In this document: positions 35,537 to 47,663 of the stretch, in pieces | Numbering within the stretch: the first letter of the stretch is position 1 | Layout: each line of letters starts with the position of its first letter | Origin: Nyssa sinensis | Taxonomy: Eukaryota > Streptophyta > Magnoliopsida > Cornales > Nyssaceae | Direction: 5' to 3' | NCBI GenBank assembly: GCA_008638375.1 | Contig: CM018051.1 | Coordinates: 12,615,369 to 12,679,368, forward strand | DNA: 64,000 nucleotides | Notes under the pieces: model-generated | Database searches by the model: none | What the model saw: the letters and a program-made list of their open reading frames with translations, nothing else | Told to the model about the DNA's origin: nothing | Made by a program: the position numbers and the translations under genes

Positions 35537-35747
35537 AGAACAATGGTTGTAATGAAAACACCAACATTTGTATTACAGAAAATGAAAGCAAAACAAAAAG
35601 AGAAAATGATTGCAGAAGCAAAAGAAGTAAAGAACAACTTCTGCAAATGAAAAGGAGTAGATGAAAGAATATTAGTAGAGTGTTTAGGTACTGGTTTCGC
35701 GGACCAGGTGTTTCTCTCTGTTCTGTAGAGAGATAATCTTGGACCTC

Positions 35748-35823
<76 letters not shown>

Positions 35824-36032
35824 GGGAAAGTCCGGCTGTTCCGGAAATCCGAAAATTTTCTCACGAGAAATGACCATTCAGACTGCTCTGCTAATGCGCC
35901 ATGGTTTCTGATACTTGCAAGGAGGATCTCTCTCTCTTTTCTTTTTTCTTTGTTACATTCAAAGGATCTAATTCAATAATCCAAAATTTATCCCTTAAGT
36001 TGAACAAATTTAATTATTATGATTTAAAATAA

Positions 36033-36073
<41 letters not shown>

Positions 36074-36318
36074 CTACTAAACTAGTTTAATTGGCTATTT
36101 ATTTGTAAAGAAGGTCATGAATTTAAGTTATATATATTTTTTTATATTCAATTATGAACTGAGTTGAATTATTAGTCTAAAATCTACATTAGAAAAAATT
36201 TTGAATTAAGTTATGTCAGTTGAGTTTTGTTATAATAGAGTTAAAAAGAATACAATGAAAACTTGAATTTTAATGGATAAAATTTTATTCAAATGAAGTA
36301 CTTTGGTTTATATTTTAG
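34283..36318. repeat. Segmental duplication, copy B (partner 7596-10630)
   Basis: It has the same orientation as copy A. About 1.08 kb present in copy A (8828-9904) is reduced here to about 15 bp (TAAAAATGGACT and neighbours) that match 9350-9364 of copy A. Either two deletions flank a retained scrap, or one deletion was repaired with local filler DNA. Similarity fades near 36318. Confidence 0.82.
35753..35816 (+). repeat. GA microsatellite
   Basis: About 30 uninterrupted GA units. Copy A has only about 10 at the matching place, so the locus is highly variable. Confidence 0.95.
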
Positions 36319-37976
36319 ACATTTAGTAACATTGGAGAAATTTGGATTTAGAATTTGATAACAAAAAAAGAAAAGAAATAGAAGCAGCCTTTTGAATTTT
36401 CTTTATTAAGTTGAAGACTCGTTAAAATTGAAAATATCTGGTTTAGTAAATAATTGATATGTTAGACAAATGGTCAAAAAAAAAATAGGAAAAAGTACCA
36501 AAAGTTCATATGCAAGTTTGACTTGTAAAACAACTATAATTTCATTACAAGCCTGTTGTTAGTTTGTTGGACAAATGAACCTTGATATATTTACAAGTTT
36601 CTTTTGAAAATAAAAAGAAAATATTTGTAAAATTCTGAACACTTTTATTATTTAAAATAATAATAATAATAATCTGGAGGAGATGTATTTATAGTTTATC
36701 AATAAAAATAAGAAACGTTATTATTATTAAAAAAATTAAAAAAAATAATTTTTATAATTGTCAAAAAATTTAAAAAATATTAGTGTCATTTATCTTTAAA
36801 TTTATGATTAAATATTAACTAAAATGTTTATCATTCTTAATTAAAAATAATAATTATAGTAATTCATCTAACATCTTGAAAATGTTATAGTATATTTAAA
36901 TTGAATATTTTTCTTCTTCTTTTTTTTTTTTTTTTCATATTTGTAACATTCAAATAAAATTTATACATGAAAGTAATTAATTTCTAACCCAATAATTAAT
37001 TTCATGAAAGTAAATGACTCACAGAATCAATTTTTTTACATTACCCAAAATCAAGGTATTCATTTGTTTTAGCCAATGTTGACAGGTAGGGAGCAATTGT
37101 CTCCTTTTATTTATTTTTTTAATTTGGAATTTTTCTTACTTTTTAATTTTATTTTCAAATATACCATTTAATTTATATTTTTCCCTCTTACTCTTGATTT
37201 TCTTTATACTTTACCCTTATTTTAATTATAATTGACCCCTGAATGAAACTTTTATTAACTTTTTTTTAATTTTTTTCTTGGTGTAATGTACCGTTTTTGG
37301 GGTTTTTTTTTTTAATAGGAGTCTTGTCTAATTTATAAATTCTTTTATATAATTAATTTATCAAAAATATTATTAATAAATATTAATTTTTTATAATTCA
37401 ATAACTTTTAAATTTATGATTGAATAATTAATAATAAAAAATTCTCCTGATAAAATAAAATTTTAAATCCATCCATAATTGTCTGAACTTGCCAACTAAC
37501 CTTGTGTTAGAGGTAAAGAGTTAAAGTGTTTGGAGACAGTAAGTAAAAGGATTTGAACACAATGATATAGTCTTAAATTACTTTGAAAGAGAAAGGTGCC
37601 AAAGAGTTGGGAATTGCTTATGTGAATTAAAAAAAAAAAATTAATTACACATTATACCCACATTTGGTGTTCTGGAAAAATAAATTCAACTGTTTTTTCA
37701 AAAGTCTTATGATTTTATATTTGAAGGATGGAACTGGGGTTTTAAATTATAATTATTGCATCTGCATGCATCATTTATAAAATGCTACTTTTCATGGATG
37801 CTCACTCAGAAAATATGCTAGAAAAGAAATATTCTTTAAACTTTGTTTAGTTGGTGGATTTGGAAACGAAAAGGAAAAGAAAAAAGGAAAAATGAAAATA
37901 AAATTCTCTCATATTTTCGCTTTTTGCTTAAATAAATTAAAAGATAAAAAAGTTCTTTCATTTACCTAATTCACAA
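36319..37976. other. AT-rich intergenic DNA, no gene seen
   Basis: Low complexity, with T-runs near 36922-36936 and an A-run near 37627-37640. No coding similarity. Confidence 0.5.
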
Positions 37977-38090
37977 AATAGGAGGAATGGTAAAATTGTT
38001 CCATTTTAACTTTGAAGTCATAAGTTCAAGTCACGGAAATAGTTCCTCCCCTTTCAGGGTAAGATTGCATACATTTAACCATTTCTAATC
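37977..38090 (+). mobile_element. Au-like SINE remnant
   Basis: GGAATGGTAAAATTGTTCC (A-box side), AAGTTCAAGTCACGG (B-box), then GGAAATAG and AGGGTAAGATTGCATACAT follow the order of plant Au SINEs. The B-box part and the stretch after it are partly re-duplicated to about 38200. Confidence 0.58.
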
Positions 38091-39110
38091 ACATGATACA
38101 TTTAACCATTTCTAATCATGGGTTCAAGTCATAAGTCTGCATACATGTAACTATTTCTAATCACGGGTTCTCTACAATAGTGAAAGTCTCGTAAACTAAG
38201 TTTGCCCTTTACCTAATTCACAAATAGAATTGAGCCTTAATTTTATTTAAATAGAAAGATATAATTTTTCTTTTCTTTTTTTTTTATCTTTTTATCTGTC
38301 AAAGTTGCAAAACAAATATGAAATCTCAATAAAAACAAATTATCAATAACACCAATTTGTGGGTGTTTGACAAGGTGTTTGTTTTACTCAAATTGGAATT
38401 TTGAGATCAAAACATAGCTCTTGTCAAAATAGTAGGTGTTTGAAATTTTTTTCAAAATGTGATTTTAGTTGTGGAACCCACCAAATTTCATTTGCAAAAT
38501 GAAATTTTGGAAATTCTAGTAAAAACTATTTTTTTAAATAGTCTTGGCTTTTGACGAGTATTTTTCCTAGTTCACCACTTATACATTTCTTAATATATAT
38601 AATATAATAGATGAAAAAAATTCATAATGCAGAATCACTTCTACACACTTTTTATCAAATACCCAATATTAACTAATTATATTATAATCAATTCTCAAAA
38701 ATCCATTTCTCAATAATTAATTTTTCTAAATCAATTTACTAAAATTTGAAACTCTCCCAATGAAAGAATAACACCAAATAGATATCACATGTCTTTACGG
38801 CCAAAAACATTTCCAATCCAAAAGTATAACTTTCAAGAAGCACAAATAAAATGCTGCCCATCAAGTAGAGTACTATTATTTTCCAACTGTGCCCTTTTAT
38901 TATTTTATGAATTATTTAAAAACTCAATCTATATCTATATTTATATTTATACTACTTATAAATATATAGATCCACTTACAATGTTTTCTTCAAAACAATT
39001 TTATTAAGTTGACCAAAATACCCTCATTAAACAATCAATTAATCAACACACCCTTCATTCAAAATCAGTGAACCCACTTCGCAAACCGGCGGTTACAAAC
39101 TGTTTAACTC
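38091..39110. other. Intergenic, no gene seen
   Basis: AT-rich, with duplicated SINE-derived pieces at the start and a TA-rich tract near 38590-38610. Confidence 0.5.
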
Positions 39111-39316
39111 CTGCTCTCTCTTCTTTCCCAATATTTTTTCAGTGAATGAAGACAGAGAGGCATCTTCTTTGCCATAACACCCACTCTCTCTTCTCCCTCA
39201 ATATTTTTCCAGTGAGTGGAGACAAAAAAGCATTTTCTTTGCCGCAACTCCCACTCTCTCTTCTCCCTCAATATTTTTTCAGTGAGTGAAAACATAGAGG
39301 CATCTTCTTTGCCGCA
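39111..39316 (+). repeat. Three-copy tandem repeat, exact 70-bp period
   Basis: TTCT(T/C)CC(C/T)CA begins each unit core at 39121, 39191 and 39261. Units share CAATATTTTT.CAGTGA.TG.A and CTTCTTTGCCGCA. The last unit is a few bases short. Confidence 0.9.
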
Positions 39317-41088
39317 TCAGTGATTGGGTCATTTGTTTGAGGGGAATTACGGTACTTCATTGTTGCAGAGGATTGAAGAGCTATGTTGGGATTTGTCACG
39401 AAGCAATTTTTTCAAGTGGGAGGCGGAGGGATGTTTACTTCACTGCATGTGGTTAGATCGTTCGTTTAAGAAGGGAAATTATGGTGCTGCATGTGGTTGG
39501 ATCCTTCGTTTAAGAAGGAGAATTACGGTGCTCTGTTGGAGCACTGATGAAACGTCCTTACGCAAATCTCCGGTCACACATCCTGCTTGCGTTTTGAATC
39601 AAGCTATGGCCTGTCACAAGGTTGGGTTATAGATCAGAGCTATTAAAACCAAAATCTCTGAACTCACCAGAAGTTTACAAACTTATGGCATTAGATCTAT
39701 AATTAAAGGAGAAGGCCTTCAAATTGTGCAGCCGAAAGGCAACTACAGTTTAGACTGTCTTACTCCCATGTTGTTAAAGAGGATTTTATTGGTTTGGAGG
39801 CAGATGTGGAGAAATTGGTGGTGGTTTTGGTGACTGAAGATGAAGATGAAGATAAAGCGTACGGAATTGTTTCAAACCAACCATTTTTGAGGCATTGAAG
39901 AATAATATTTGGTTTCACTGGAACTAGGCAGTCCATGGGCTAACTGTTAATGTTCGGAAAATGTTCTCGGAACCAGTATGTTTCGAATGAAATTGCCTTT
40001 CTATTTCAAAAGAATGCAACTGGATTGCAAGGTTTAATCCCTTAACAGCAATGATGTTAGGGATTGCATGGTATCAAATATGATATGACCATGTTTGTTT
40101 GACACCTTTAATTTCCTGCAAGTTGGAAATGGAGTTGGCTCCTTTCTGTCACTGTCCTTCCCACACCAGATCACATGAAATCAGAGGTGTTGTCATTTCT
40201 TTTTATATAACAGGTCTTACTATACTTCTTCCGCTGTTCCCCTGTAATGAGAGATGCACTCTTTGATAATGTGATTATTGCAATAGGACTGCTGATTGAT
40301 TGGTTAATGCCTTAATGGTATTTACCAAAGAGATGTGAGGTTGGAGAAGTGCACATACCAGAGAGTTGGAAGAGCAGCGGGAATTGACGTAGCACAGATT
40401 GGTTGTTGCTGCAGCAGGAGGATGAAGGGTATGAATATGATTTAATTGATTACTTTGGGTGCATCTCAATCCACAATGATTGATGGATGAATATAATGTT
40501 CTTGCCATCTTTCTCCAATTCTTTTTCCTTTTTTTTTTTTTTTTACTTTCTTTCTTCTTTCTGTTTTGCAATCGACCATTGAAGATGTCTGATCAGTCGA
40601 AGCAGTCGAAGGAAATAGTCGAAGCTTCTAAGGAGATCGTCCAAATCAGAACACAATGCAACACTCACCTGGTATTCTTTTTTCGCGCGTCTCTCATCCC
40701 TATCTCCTCTGTCTTTTGGTCTCCCCTTCCTCTTTTTCTACTTTCCATTTGTGTTCAACCAATAAATCAAACCATAGGAATTCATAACTGTAAGTTATGG
40801 CAACATAGCAATTGTGGGTATTCCTGCAAGTGCTTTGAAGCCAAAACCAGTAACCCAAATGGTCCAACACCACCTTTAACTGATGCACCCTTTTGGCTAC
40901 ACAGCAATTGTGGGTTTGTCCAACTTAATTGGGTCCAACACTTCTGTTTTGTCAAACTCTTTTACTTCAAATGATATCCACATCTGCCTGTTTATGCACA
41001 GAAGAAAGAAAATAATAGTATTTTACCCATTTTAGCAGGGAAAGTTGGAGAAATTGAACTACCTTTAATCATATCTAAACAAACTCAC
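39317..41088. other. Unrecognised region downstream of the invertase remnant
   Basis: A 102-codon plus frame at 39324-39632 contains an internal repeat around (T/C)GGATC.TTCGTTTAAGAAGG and looks fortuitous. A short ATG frame at 40585 ends in a donor-like CACCTG|GTATTC and might be an orphan first exon, without similarity I can name. The remaining 3' exons of the invertase were not found here. Confidence 0.4.
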
Positions 41089-42574
41089 CTGTGCAGCTGT
41101 GACACCTAAGACTTTTTGCATTGATCCTTTCTTCAGCATTGTGCTAGGCAACTTAACTTGCTTTTGGCGTAGAGATTCAACCTCAACAATTGGCCATTGC
41201 ATCAATTGTTTTCCAGATTTATCCAGCCAGAGGCTTCTTGGAATCGCCTATAAATTCAATCCATCATGAACAATTCTTAGTCAGTGTGAGCTAACTTAAG
41301 TTCTACTACTACTGTACTATAGAGGTAGGAAAATTCCTACCGCAGCCACTGTGACAGTATATTGTTCTAATAATATCATGTCACATGTGTTATGTCTCCT
41401 TTTTCAAAATACTATAACACAGGATAGAGCCTTATAGAACATGATAGAGCCTTATAGAATGGGCCAACCACCACGTGGTGTCCCAAACCCACACAAGTAT
41501 GCCTTCTAATGATATGTCTATGCACAGTAACAAATAGTTTAATTACCTAAACTCCAGCCCATCCCTGTTTGATATAATTAGTTTCAGACCGTGATTCATT
41601 AATCTAGCCCTATAAAACCCTTCTCTTCTTAGCATTGTCATAGAATGTTTTTGAAGCATAAAACTTTCCATAGTCATATCTTAAGCCTGAATCATTATCC
41701 ACAGATCCTTTATCCGAAATATAGATATCCTTGACAAGGTTATATGTTCCAACTGTATAGTAGTCATGTTTAATATCATCCAAGCTCAGTTTGAGCACAT
41801 GTTTAATGCCCAAACCAATCATAGATGTGTCCAAACCACTTTGGTTGTTAATAAAGACTGGAAAAAAGTCAGGACACTCTTACATTCCAGTATATTTGGC
41901 TGAATGCAAAGGGTGTTTAGCTTTTATCCAGTGAACAAAATCCTTACTTCTATATAAAATTGCTAGACCTCGGCGATTTATTTTTCTTCCAATGATCACT
42001 CTTCATCTTCCATTAGGACCAATCCAAGTGATGGTTGGGGTCTCTAAATGAGCTTGCATTAATGTTATTCATGGTGGTGGGTGCCATTAGAGGGTTATTC
42101 GATAACTTGACCCATTCTATAAGGTGTGGGTCCGACAGGTTTTTGGGCATGGCTAGATTTTGAACTTGGCTTTTATTGGGGTCTATTCCAGTGTAGACGA
42201 AGACCGGTTTGTCGCCGGGGAGGATTGTAGTAGAGCCTGACCAGCAACCGTTGATATCAGTAGCCTCCTGTGATAGGTAGATGGCTGGATCATGAGAGAC
42301 CCAGTTGATAAGATCCTTTGATGTTGAGTGTGCCCACACAATGTTTCCCCAAGCTGCACCATTTGGGTTGTACTGGTAGAAAAAAATGGTAAAGTCGCTT
42401 GTAAATCATGGGTCCTGCAACCAAATAAAACTTCCATTAAATTACAGTTTCATGGTACTTACATTACATAGCGGATCCCAAATAATTGAGGCATAACAGT
42501 TACGTTAGCACTCTTTTTATTTATGATTTATGCTATTTGGTTTCTTATATATCTGACTTAACCTTAGAAGAATG

Positions 42575-42607
<33 letters not shown>

Positions 42608-43042
42608 CACATATATAGGAAGAAAGAACTCACCATTAGGATCTGTGAAATCCAAAGAAACGTATAAATAGTCCATTCCGTCAGCAGAACAAGTCAAATT
42701 AAAGAAACAAGAACAAAAATGTGAGAGGGAAGAACAAGAATAACACACACACACACACACACAAATATATATATATATATATATGTATACTAAACTAAAG
42801 CTCTGTATTTCAAAAGAATAATTTGTGAAGAAAATACCATTCATCCAGTTCTTGGGTGGTTGGAAATGATAAGAAGTTCTGTAAGTTGGATTTGCTGAAG
42901 CTGGTTGAAGGGTCTTAAGGTTGTAGTAGACAATATGGGAGGCTTCAAGTTGAAGAACACCATGGCCAAGCATGAGAGAAAGTAAGCATATTAGCCAAAG
43001 GCAAGAGTTGGCGATTGTGGCTTTGTGGGGATGAGAAGCCAA
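41089..43042 (-). pseudogene. Cell-wall (acid) invertase, GH32, 3'-truncated and broken
   Basis: Minus-strand exons: 43042-42838 (signal peptide, YHFQPPKNWMN), a 9-nt mini-exon 42634-42642 (coding DPN, with intact AG and GT on its edges), 42414-41547 and 41247-41089 (AIPRSLWLDKSGKQL...). All splice sites fit. GH32 cell-wall invertase cleaves apoplastic sucrose to glucose and fructose; the WMNDPNG motif holds the nucleophile Asp. The second signature reads (stop)-ECPDF, and the Pro after EC marks the cell-wall rather than vacuolar type. Damage: an extra T in HLYHFFYQ near 42389, a shift at FRDPT near 42025, TGA for Trp near 42004, TAA for Trp in WECPD near 41880, TAG twice in WGWINES near 41610, and TAG for the last Gln of exon 3. 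The last exons are missing. Confidence 0.92.
42634..42642 (-). other. 9-nt invertase mini-exon (DPN)
   Basis: ATCCTAATG on the minus strand, bordered by CACAG and GTGAGT. It joins exon 1 (…AATG) and exon 3 (GACCC…) to give N-DPN-GP. Mini-exons of this size are a known peculiarity of plant invertase genes. It has stayed perfect although the rest of the gene decays. Confidence 0.9.
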
Positions 43043-43386
43043 GGCTATGGTGGCCTATTTGTGGACTTTTTTCGGTGGTAGAGGATAAAGTTAGTCCAAA
43101 TTCAGTGGATTGAACCACAGAAATGTTAAAAAAAAAAAAGCATGCATGGAAGGAATGTTTGTTGATTTGTATGATTATAATTATATTAGTAAAAATATGA
43201 ATACAATAACAGAGAATTTAACTTCGTTCAACTGAAGTTATTTTAAAATGCATGGAATTTACATAATATTTCAAAATAAGATTAGTAATTGAAATTCCTT
43301 TACATGAAGAACCTTGGATTGTCCTCTGCCCATCCATGAAATTGGTTTTCTGATCTTGAATGTTTATTTATCAATAAGGAAGAATT
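43043..43386. other. Region upstream of the invertase remnant
   Basis: It should hold the old invertase promoter on the minus strand. Nothing specific is recognised. Confidence 0.4.
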
Positions 43387-43661
43387 TTCCTTCGGCATCA
43401 CCAAGAGTAGAATAGAGGAGCAACAACCCACTTAAGTCCATTACATGTAATAGACATTCCTCAGCCATTTCTAACTACATCATCAAATCAAGTTTATATA
43501 TAGAAGTGTCGCATATAGAACTTAAAAGGCCATACATGACTCTAAGCATCATTTAATCACAGGCTTGCAACTTTGAATAATGATATTTACAAAAGAAAAA
43601 CAAAGTAAAGAAACAATACCAAAAAAAAAATCATCCATAATTCATGAAAAAATAGGAATAT

Positions 43662-46600
43662 TGTCACTACCCGAAACTCGGCTTATGCGGATTAGGGGTT
43701 CGTGATCGGCCACCGAGGCCTATTTCAATAATCACAATACATTTCTAAATACCATTTACGCAGCGGAATAAATTTTTTTTTTTTTTTATCATCCACAAAA
43801 TAAGCTACATCACTTCATTAGTTAATTTCAATACCATCATCAAGGTAAAATATTACATAACTTAATACATAAGATCCCAAAATATCTAATCTATCTTCTG
43901 TTAAGGACTCATCAAAAAGAACTTGCTTCGTCACTTAAGCACTCATCCTGCATCACCTGAAAGCAAGTTGTCTAGTCCTTACCTGAAAAATGTTAATAGA
44001 ATGGGGTGAGCTTCAACAAGCCCAATGAGTACTTCCATAACATGCCAAGGGTTTCAAAACTACTATGTAGTACAGTCTGAAATGCATATACTCATATGGA
44101 ATTAAAATACGTCATATCAAGTACAACAGATCAGAAATTAATATCAAAGTCATTTTCAATAAATCTCAGTTCAATCACAGTCGAAATCAAAATCGATAAC
44201 ATAACACAGTCAAAATAATGATCCAATAACATAGTTGGTAACGATGATTTGTATTGTAAATCAAACATGTTTCAAAGTCGTTTTCAATATCAATAGTCAC
44301 AGTCAAATCAACATCGTAGTATAATATTGTATCTCTATCATAGTTACGGTTCAAAGTCGTTTTCAAATTCAATAGTCATAGTTCAAAATCAACCTCATGG
44401 TTCGGTAACATAGTTCGATAACATTTTCATAGTTTGATAATCAAAATCGTAGTTCAATAGTTCTCAATTCAATGATTCAAGGTTCAATCATAGTTCACAT
44501 TCGATATTCATAAAAGTTCAAATCATTAAAATTCATCTTATATGGCCAGCAAATTAGCACCTCGCTGACTGAGATCATATTCAATAATACCACCAATATA
44601 CCCCGTGGTTAGGGTTCAAATGCCAGCAAATTAGAACCTCGCTGACTGAGATCAAATTCAATAGTGCCACTCGTATACCCCGTGGTTAGGGTTCGATAAA
44701 GTCACAATCTATTCGATAATGACAGATCATAGAAGATTCTATTATTCAAAGCATCAAAATCATTTCCAAAAACAATAACATCAATAACAATCTCAATCAT
44801 TCAATTAAGAATTTCATAGTTAGCTTTTAATCAAAACAATTCAAAGATTGGTGAGAAAATTATTATAGTGTCACGAGCATTTTACAAACTATCAGGAAGT
44901 GGCAATGTTAATAAATCATTCAAATCGATTTCAAACAGAGGGATCTATTTTCAAATTATACAAGAGTTCGATATTTATATTTATAATAAAAATCCACCTC
45001 AACATGGTATGAAAATACTCACCTGAAGTCCCAAAAGCAATTCCCAAAAATCCTTCCTTAACGAGGGTCCCTATAATCACAATTCAAAACCTTATTACTT
45101 TCTTGTTCAAAGTATCACATAATTTAACAGTCAATTTAGAGCCCTCTCTATCCCAATTTCCTCACAAGGATGTCATCAATTGGTTTAGAGCGTCGAAGAT
45201 AATTAGTTTAGACTTTTCTAACCTAAATTTGCTTTCCTATAGTTTATTTTAAGCCTAGGGTATTTTTTGTAATTTTATATTTTTATGTGTCGTATTTTTC
45301 GGTACTTTGTTCGCCAAAATGGACTTTACCATTGAGTCCGGATTGCCCAAAATAGTCAAGATAGACTATCTTTTATATTTATTTGGCCCCGGGTATCATT
45401 AGGGTAAAATGGTAATTTTATGTCTCACGTGTCTTAATTTTTGGGACTTAATTTCAAAAATTGGACTTCACCGTTGAGTCCGGAATGCCCAAAAATATTA
45501 GGTTACACTATTCTTTTATTTTATTTGGATTCGAATTATTTTACTATTATTAAGTTAATTAATTTAATTAATTATACAATTATATATTATATATTTATTG
45601 CATGAAATAGTCTCACAAATGTTCCATAGCTCAGTTGTTAAAATTGGTGGTTTAAGGGTGAGTGGCTGAGGGATCGAGTCCCAGGAGCTACAGCTCCATA
45701 ATTTTTCTGAATTTCCACGTGCCAAACGACAGATAGGGCCTGATTCAGAGGCTCAGTATCCCTATTCGTAACAGGGATATCAAATTGATTTTCTATCTCT
45801 TAAGCCAAACACTCGAATTGGGCTCATGACCAGCCTCCCATTTTTCCTTTCCCTTGTGCGGCCCAAACCTTGTGGCCCAATCTACGCACTGACTTAACTT
45901 GGACTAACCCACTATCTAAGGAACCCAATAGATTAAAGAGAGAGACCTAACCCAGCAGCCCAATCCAATAGGAGAGAGCACTGTTCATCGTCCCCAACCA
46001 GACGATGAACAGTGTTCCTGAACCACAGAATTTTCCCGTCATTTTCGCTCGTTTTCCTTCGGTTTCTCGCCCTCCAAACAAGGCTGTATGCCTTCTAAGA
46101 TCACTCTCTATCATTCTCAAAGCTTAAATAGTCTAAGTCTCAAGTTTTCCAGGCTCCAAGAAATCTCAACCATGGCTGTCCATGGCTGTTTCGGTCACCA
46201 TTTTCGTCCCTTTTTTCTCTATTCTCATTCTACTTCCAACGTCATATATATATATATATATATTTTATCTACATGCATGCACGAACCTAGTGTACTAAAA
46301 CAGTAGAAAAAAAAATGAGGATTGTAGAGAGAGAGAAAACTCAAAGGTGAGACTTTTACCTCCAATGGAAGATTCAGATTCTCTCACTGGATTTTCTTCT
46401 TCTTCGGCTCCTCTCCCTTCCTCTACGTATTACTTACTCTCTCTCCCATTGAATCTCTGTTTTGAACTGCCCATGAAGTCGATGGCATTGCCACCTGTTG
46501 GCTGCCATTTTTTGCATGGAGAACACATGTACGGTTGCTCCACTTTCTTCATTATTTCCATCATTTTTTTTTTATACATGCACAACAGCTGCATAGTTTC

Positions 46601-46936
46601 ATACGACCCACTAACCCTCTCTCTCATTTTCTATCATTACCTTCATTTCTTATACGTTATCTCTGCTTTGGTTTTGCTTTTCACAAACCATGCGCAGCAC
46701 ATGGTTTCACACTTGGCACACGTGTATATATATATATATATTCATATAAAATGATACATATATCTATATAAACTCATATATATATATGTATGTTTATTTA
46801 TTTATATTATTATTATTATGATTATTATTATTTATTTTATTATTTTATTATTTTTATTTTTATTTTTATTTTTATTTTCCGATTTAATTTTCAATTTCGT
46901 AACTAAATTTCCCGCTAATCTGGTCGGGGCGTTACA
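43662..46936 (-). mobile_element. Solo LTR, Ty3/gypsy, 3275 bp, with AATAT target duplication
   Basis: It begins TGTCACTACCC and ends GGCGTTACA on the plus strand, so in element orientation it runs TGTAACGCC...GTGACA on minus. AATAT stands at 43657-43661 and again at 46937-46941. The right arm of the inverted repeat (near 49830) shows the same site without the insertion and with one AATAT. No internal element sequence remains, which is the usual product of recombination between the two LTRs. It shares a CAGCAAATTAG..CCTCGCTGACTGAGATC block with the solo LTR at 55351-58551, in the opposite orientation. Here that block is a 77-bp unit present twice (44546-44699). Confidence 0.95.
45625..45697 (+). 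other. tRNA-like pol III promoter pair inside the solo LTR
   Basis: TAGCTCAGTTGTTAAAATTGG resembles a tRNA A-box and GGATCGAGTCC a B-box, about 60 bases apart. The start TTCCATAGCTCAG and a matching GGAGCTAC end complete a tRNA-like head. It is probably a SINE head or a tRNA-derived piece captured in this LTR; I do not see it in the other two LTRs. Confidence 0.5.
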
Positions 46937-47663
46937 AATATGATGGTACATTACTTCAAGAATATAAACATTGCTCCACAATAATATTTTAACTGAATGA
47001 CTTTTGAACAAAGTTGATAAATTACCTGATCATATAATCAAAATGTAATCTCAGAGCATTCTGGAAGATGCAAATGGAATCAGTTCATACCATAAGATTT
47101 GAAATTAGAATTTAGTATCCCCTGGAATGAGATACTACAGTAAATGGAGCTAGCAGAAGAAATGATAACAACAAGAAACTCTGGCTTCAAATCCAAAAAA
47201 TGAAGCTACAAATGCAACAAAAGAGACTGATTTTGAATTTTATGTCAACTAAGAATCGTTGTATATTGCTATAAAACAAATGTGCACATTTCAAATGCAG
47301 AATCATGTTTTCCTATGCTCTTAAACACCTTACTAATGTGGACCATCTCATCAACAGGATTGCCCGACTTGCTAAAGGACTAAGCAAATTAATGCAATCA
47401 ATTCTTGATTTCATTACGTTGTGTAACCTTTTTGGTCATTCTAAATGCTCTCCTATTTTCTCCTTGTACATAACCTCTTTTCTATATTTCTTCCATATCA
47501 TTCATAATAAATTTCTAAATTCTAAGATGCAACACTTTAAGCAAGCAGTCAGCCATGATTTCATATTGTATAGGTAGCTAAAGATCCATGCAACGAAAAA
47601 AGAAATGTTGTCCTAAGTCCTGTATTCTCATTTCTAATATTCCACACCCATCAACATAGTTAC

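Larger units (their letters stand above)
43387..47663. repeat. Left arm of a ~1-kb inverted repeat (COPB2-derived), split by a solo LTR
   Basis: The arm consists of 43387-43661 and 46942-47663 (about 997 bp together), the reverse complement of 49091-50091. Its outer end includes about 90 bp of a coatomer beta-prime exon in minus orientation (MAEECLLHVMDLSGLLLLYSTLGDAEG, abridged here to the recognisable ends); the rest is intron-like. The solo LTR at 43662-46936 interrupts it. Confidence 0.9.

Noticed and set aside
39324..39632. 102-codon plus-strand frame
   Set aside because: It has an internal nucleotide repeat and no recognisable domain, and is probably chance.
40585..40671. Short ATG frame ending at a GT donor (MSDQSKQSKEIVEASK...)
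   Set aside because: It could be an orphan first exon, but no downstream exon or family was recognised, so it was not called as a gene.
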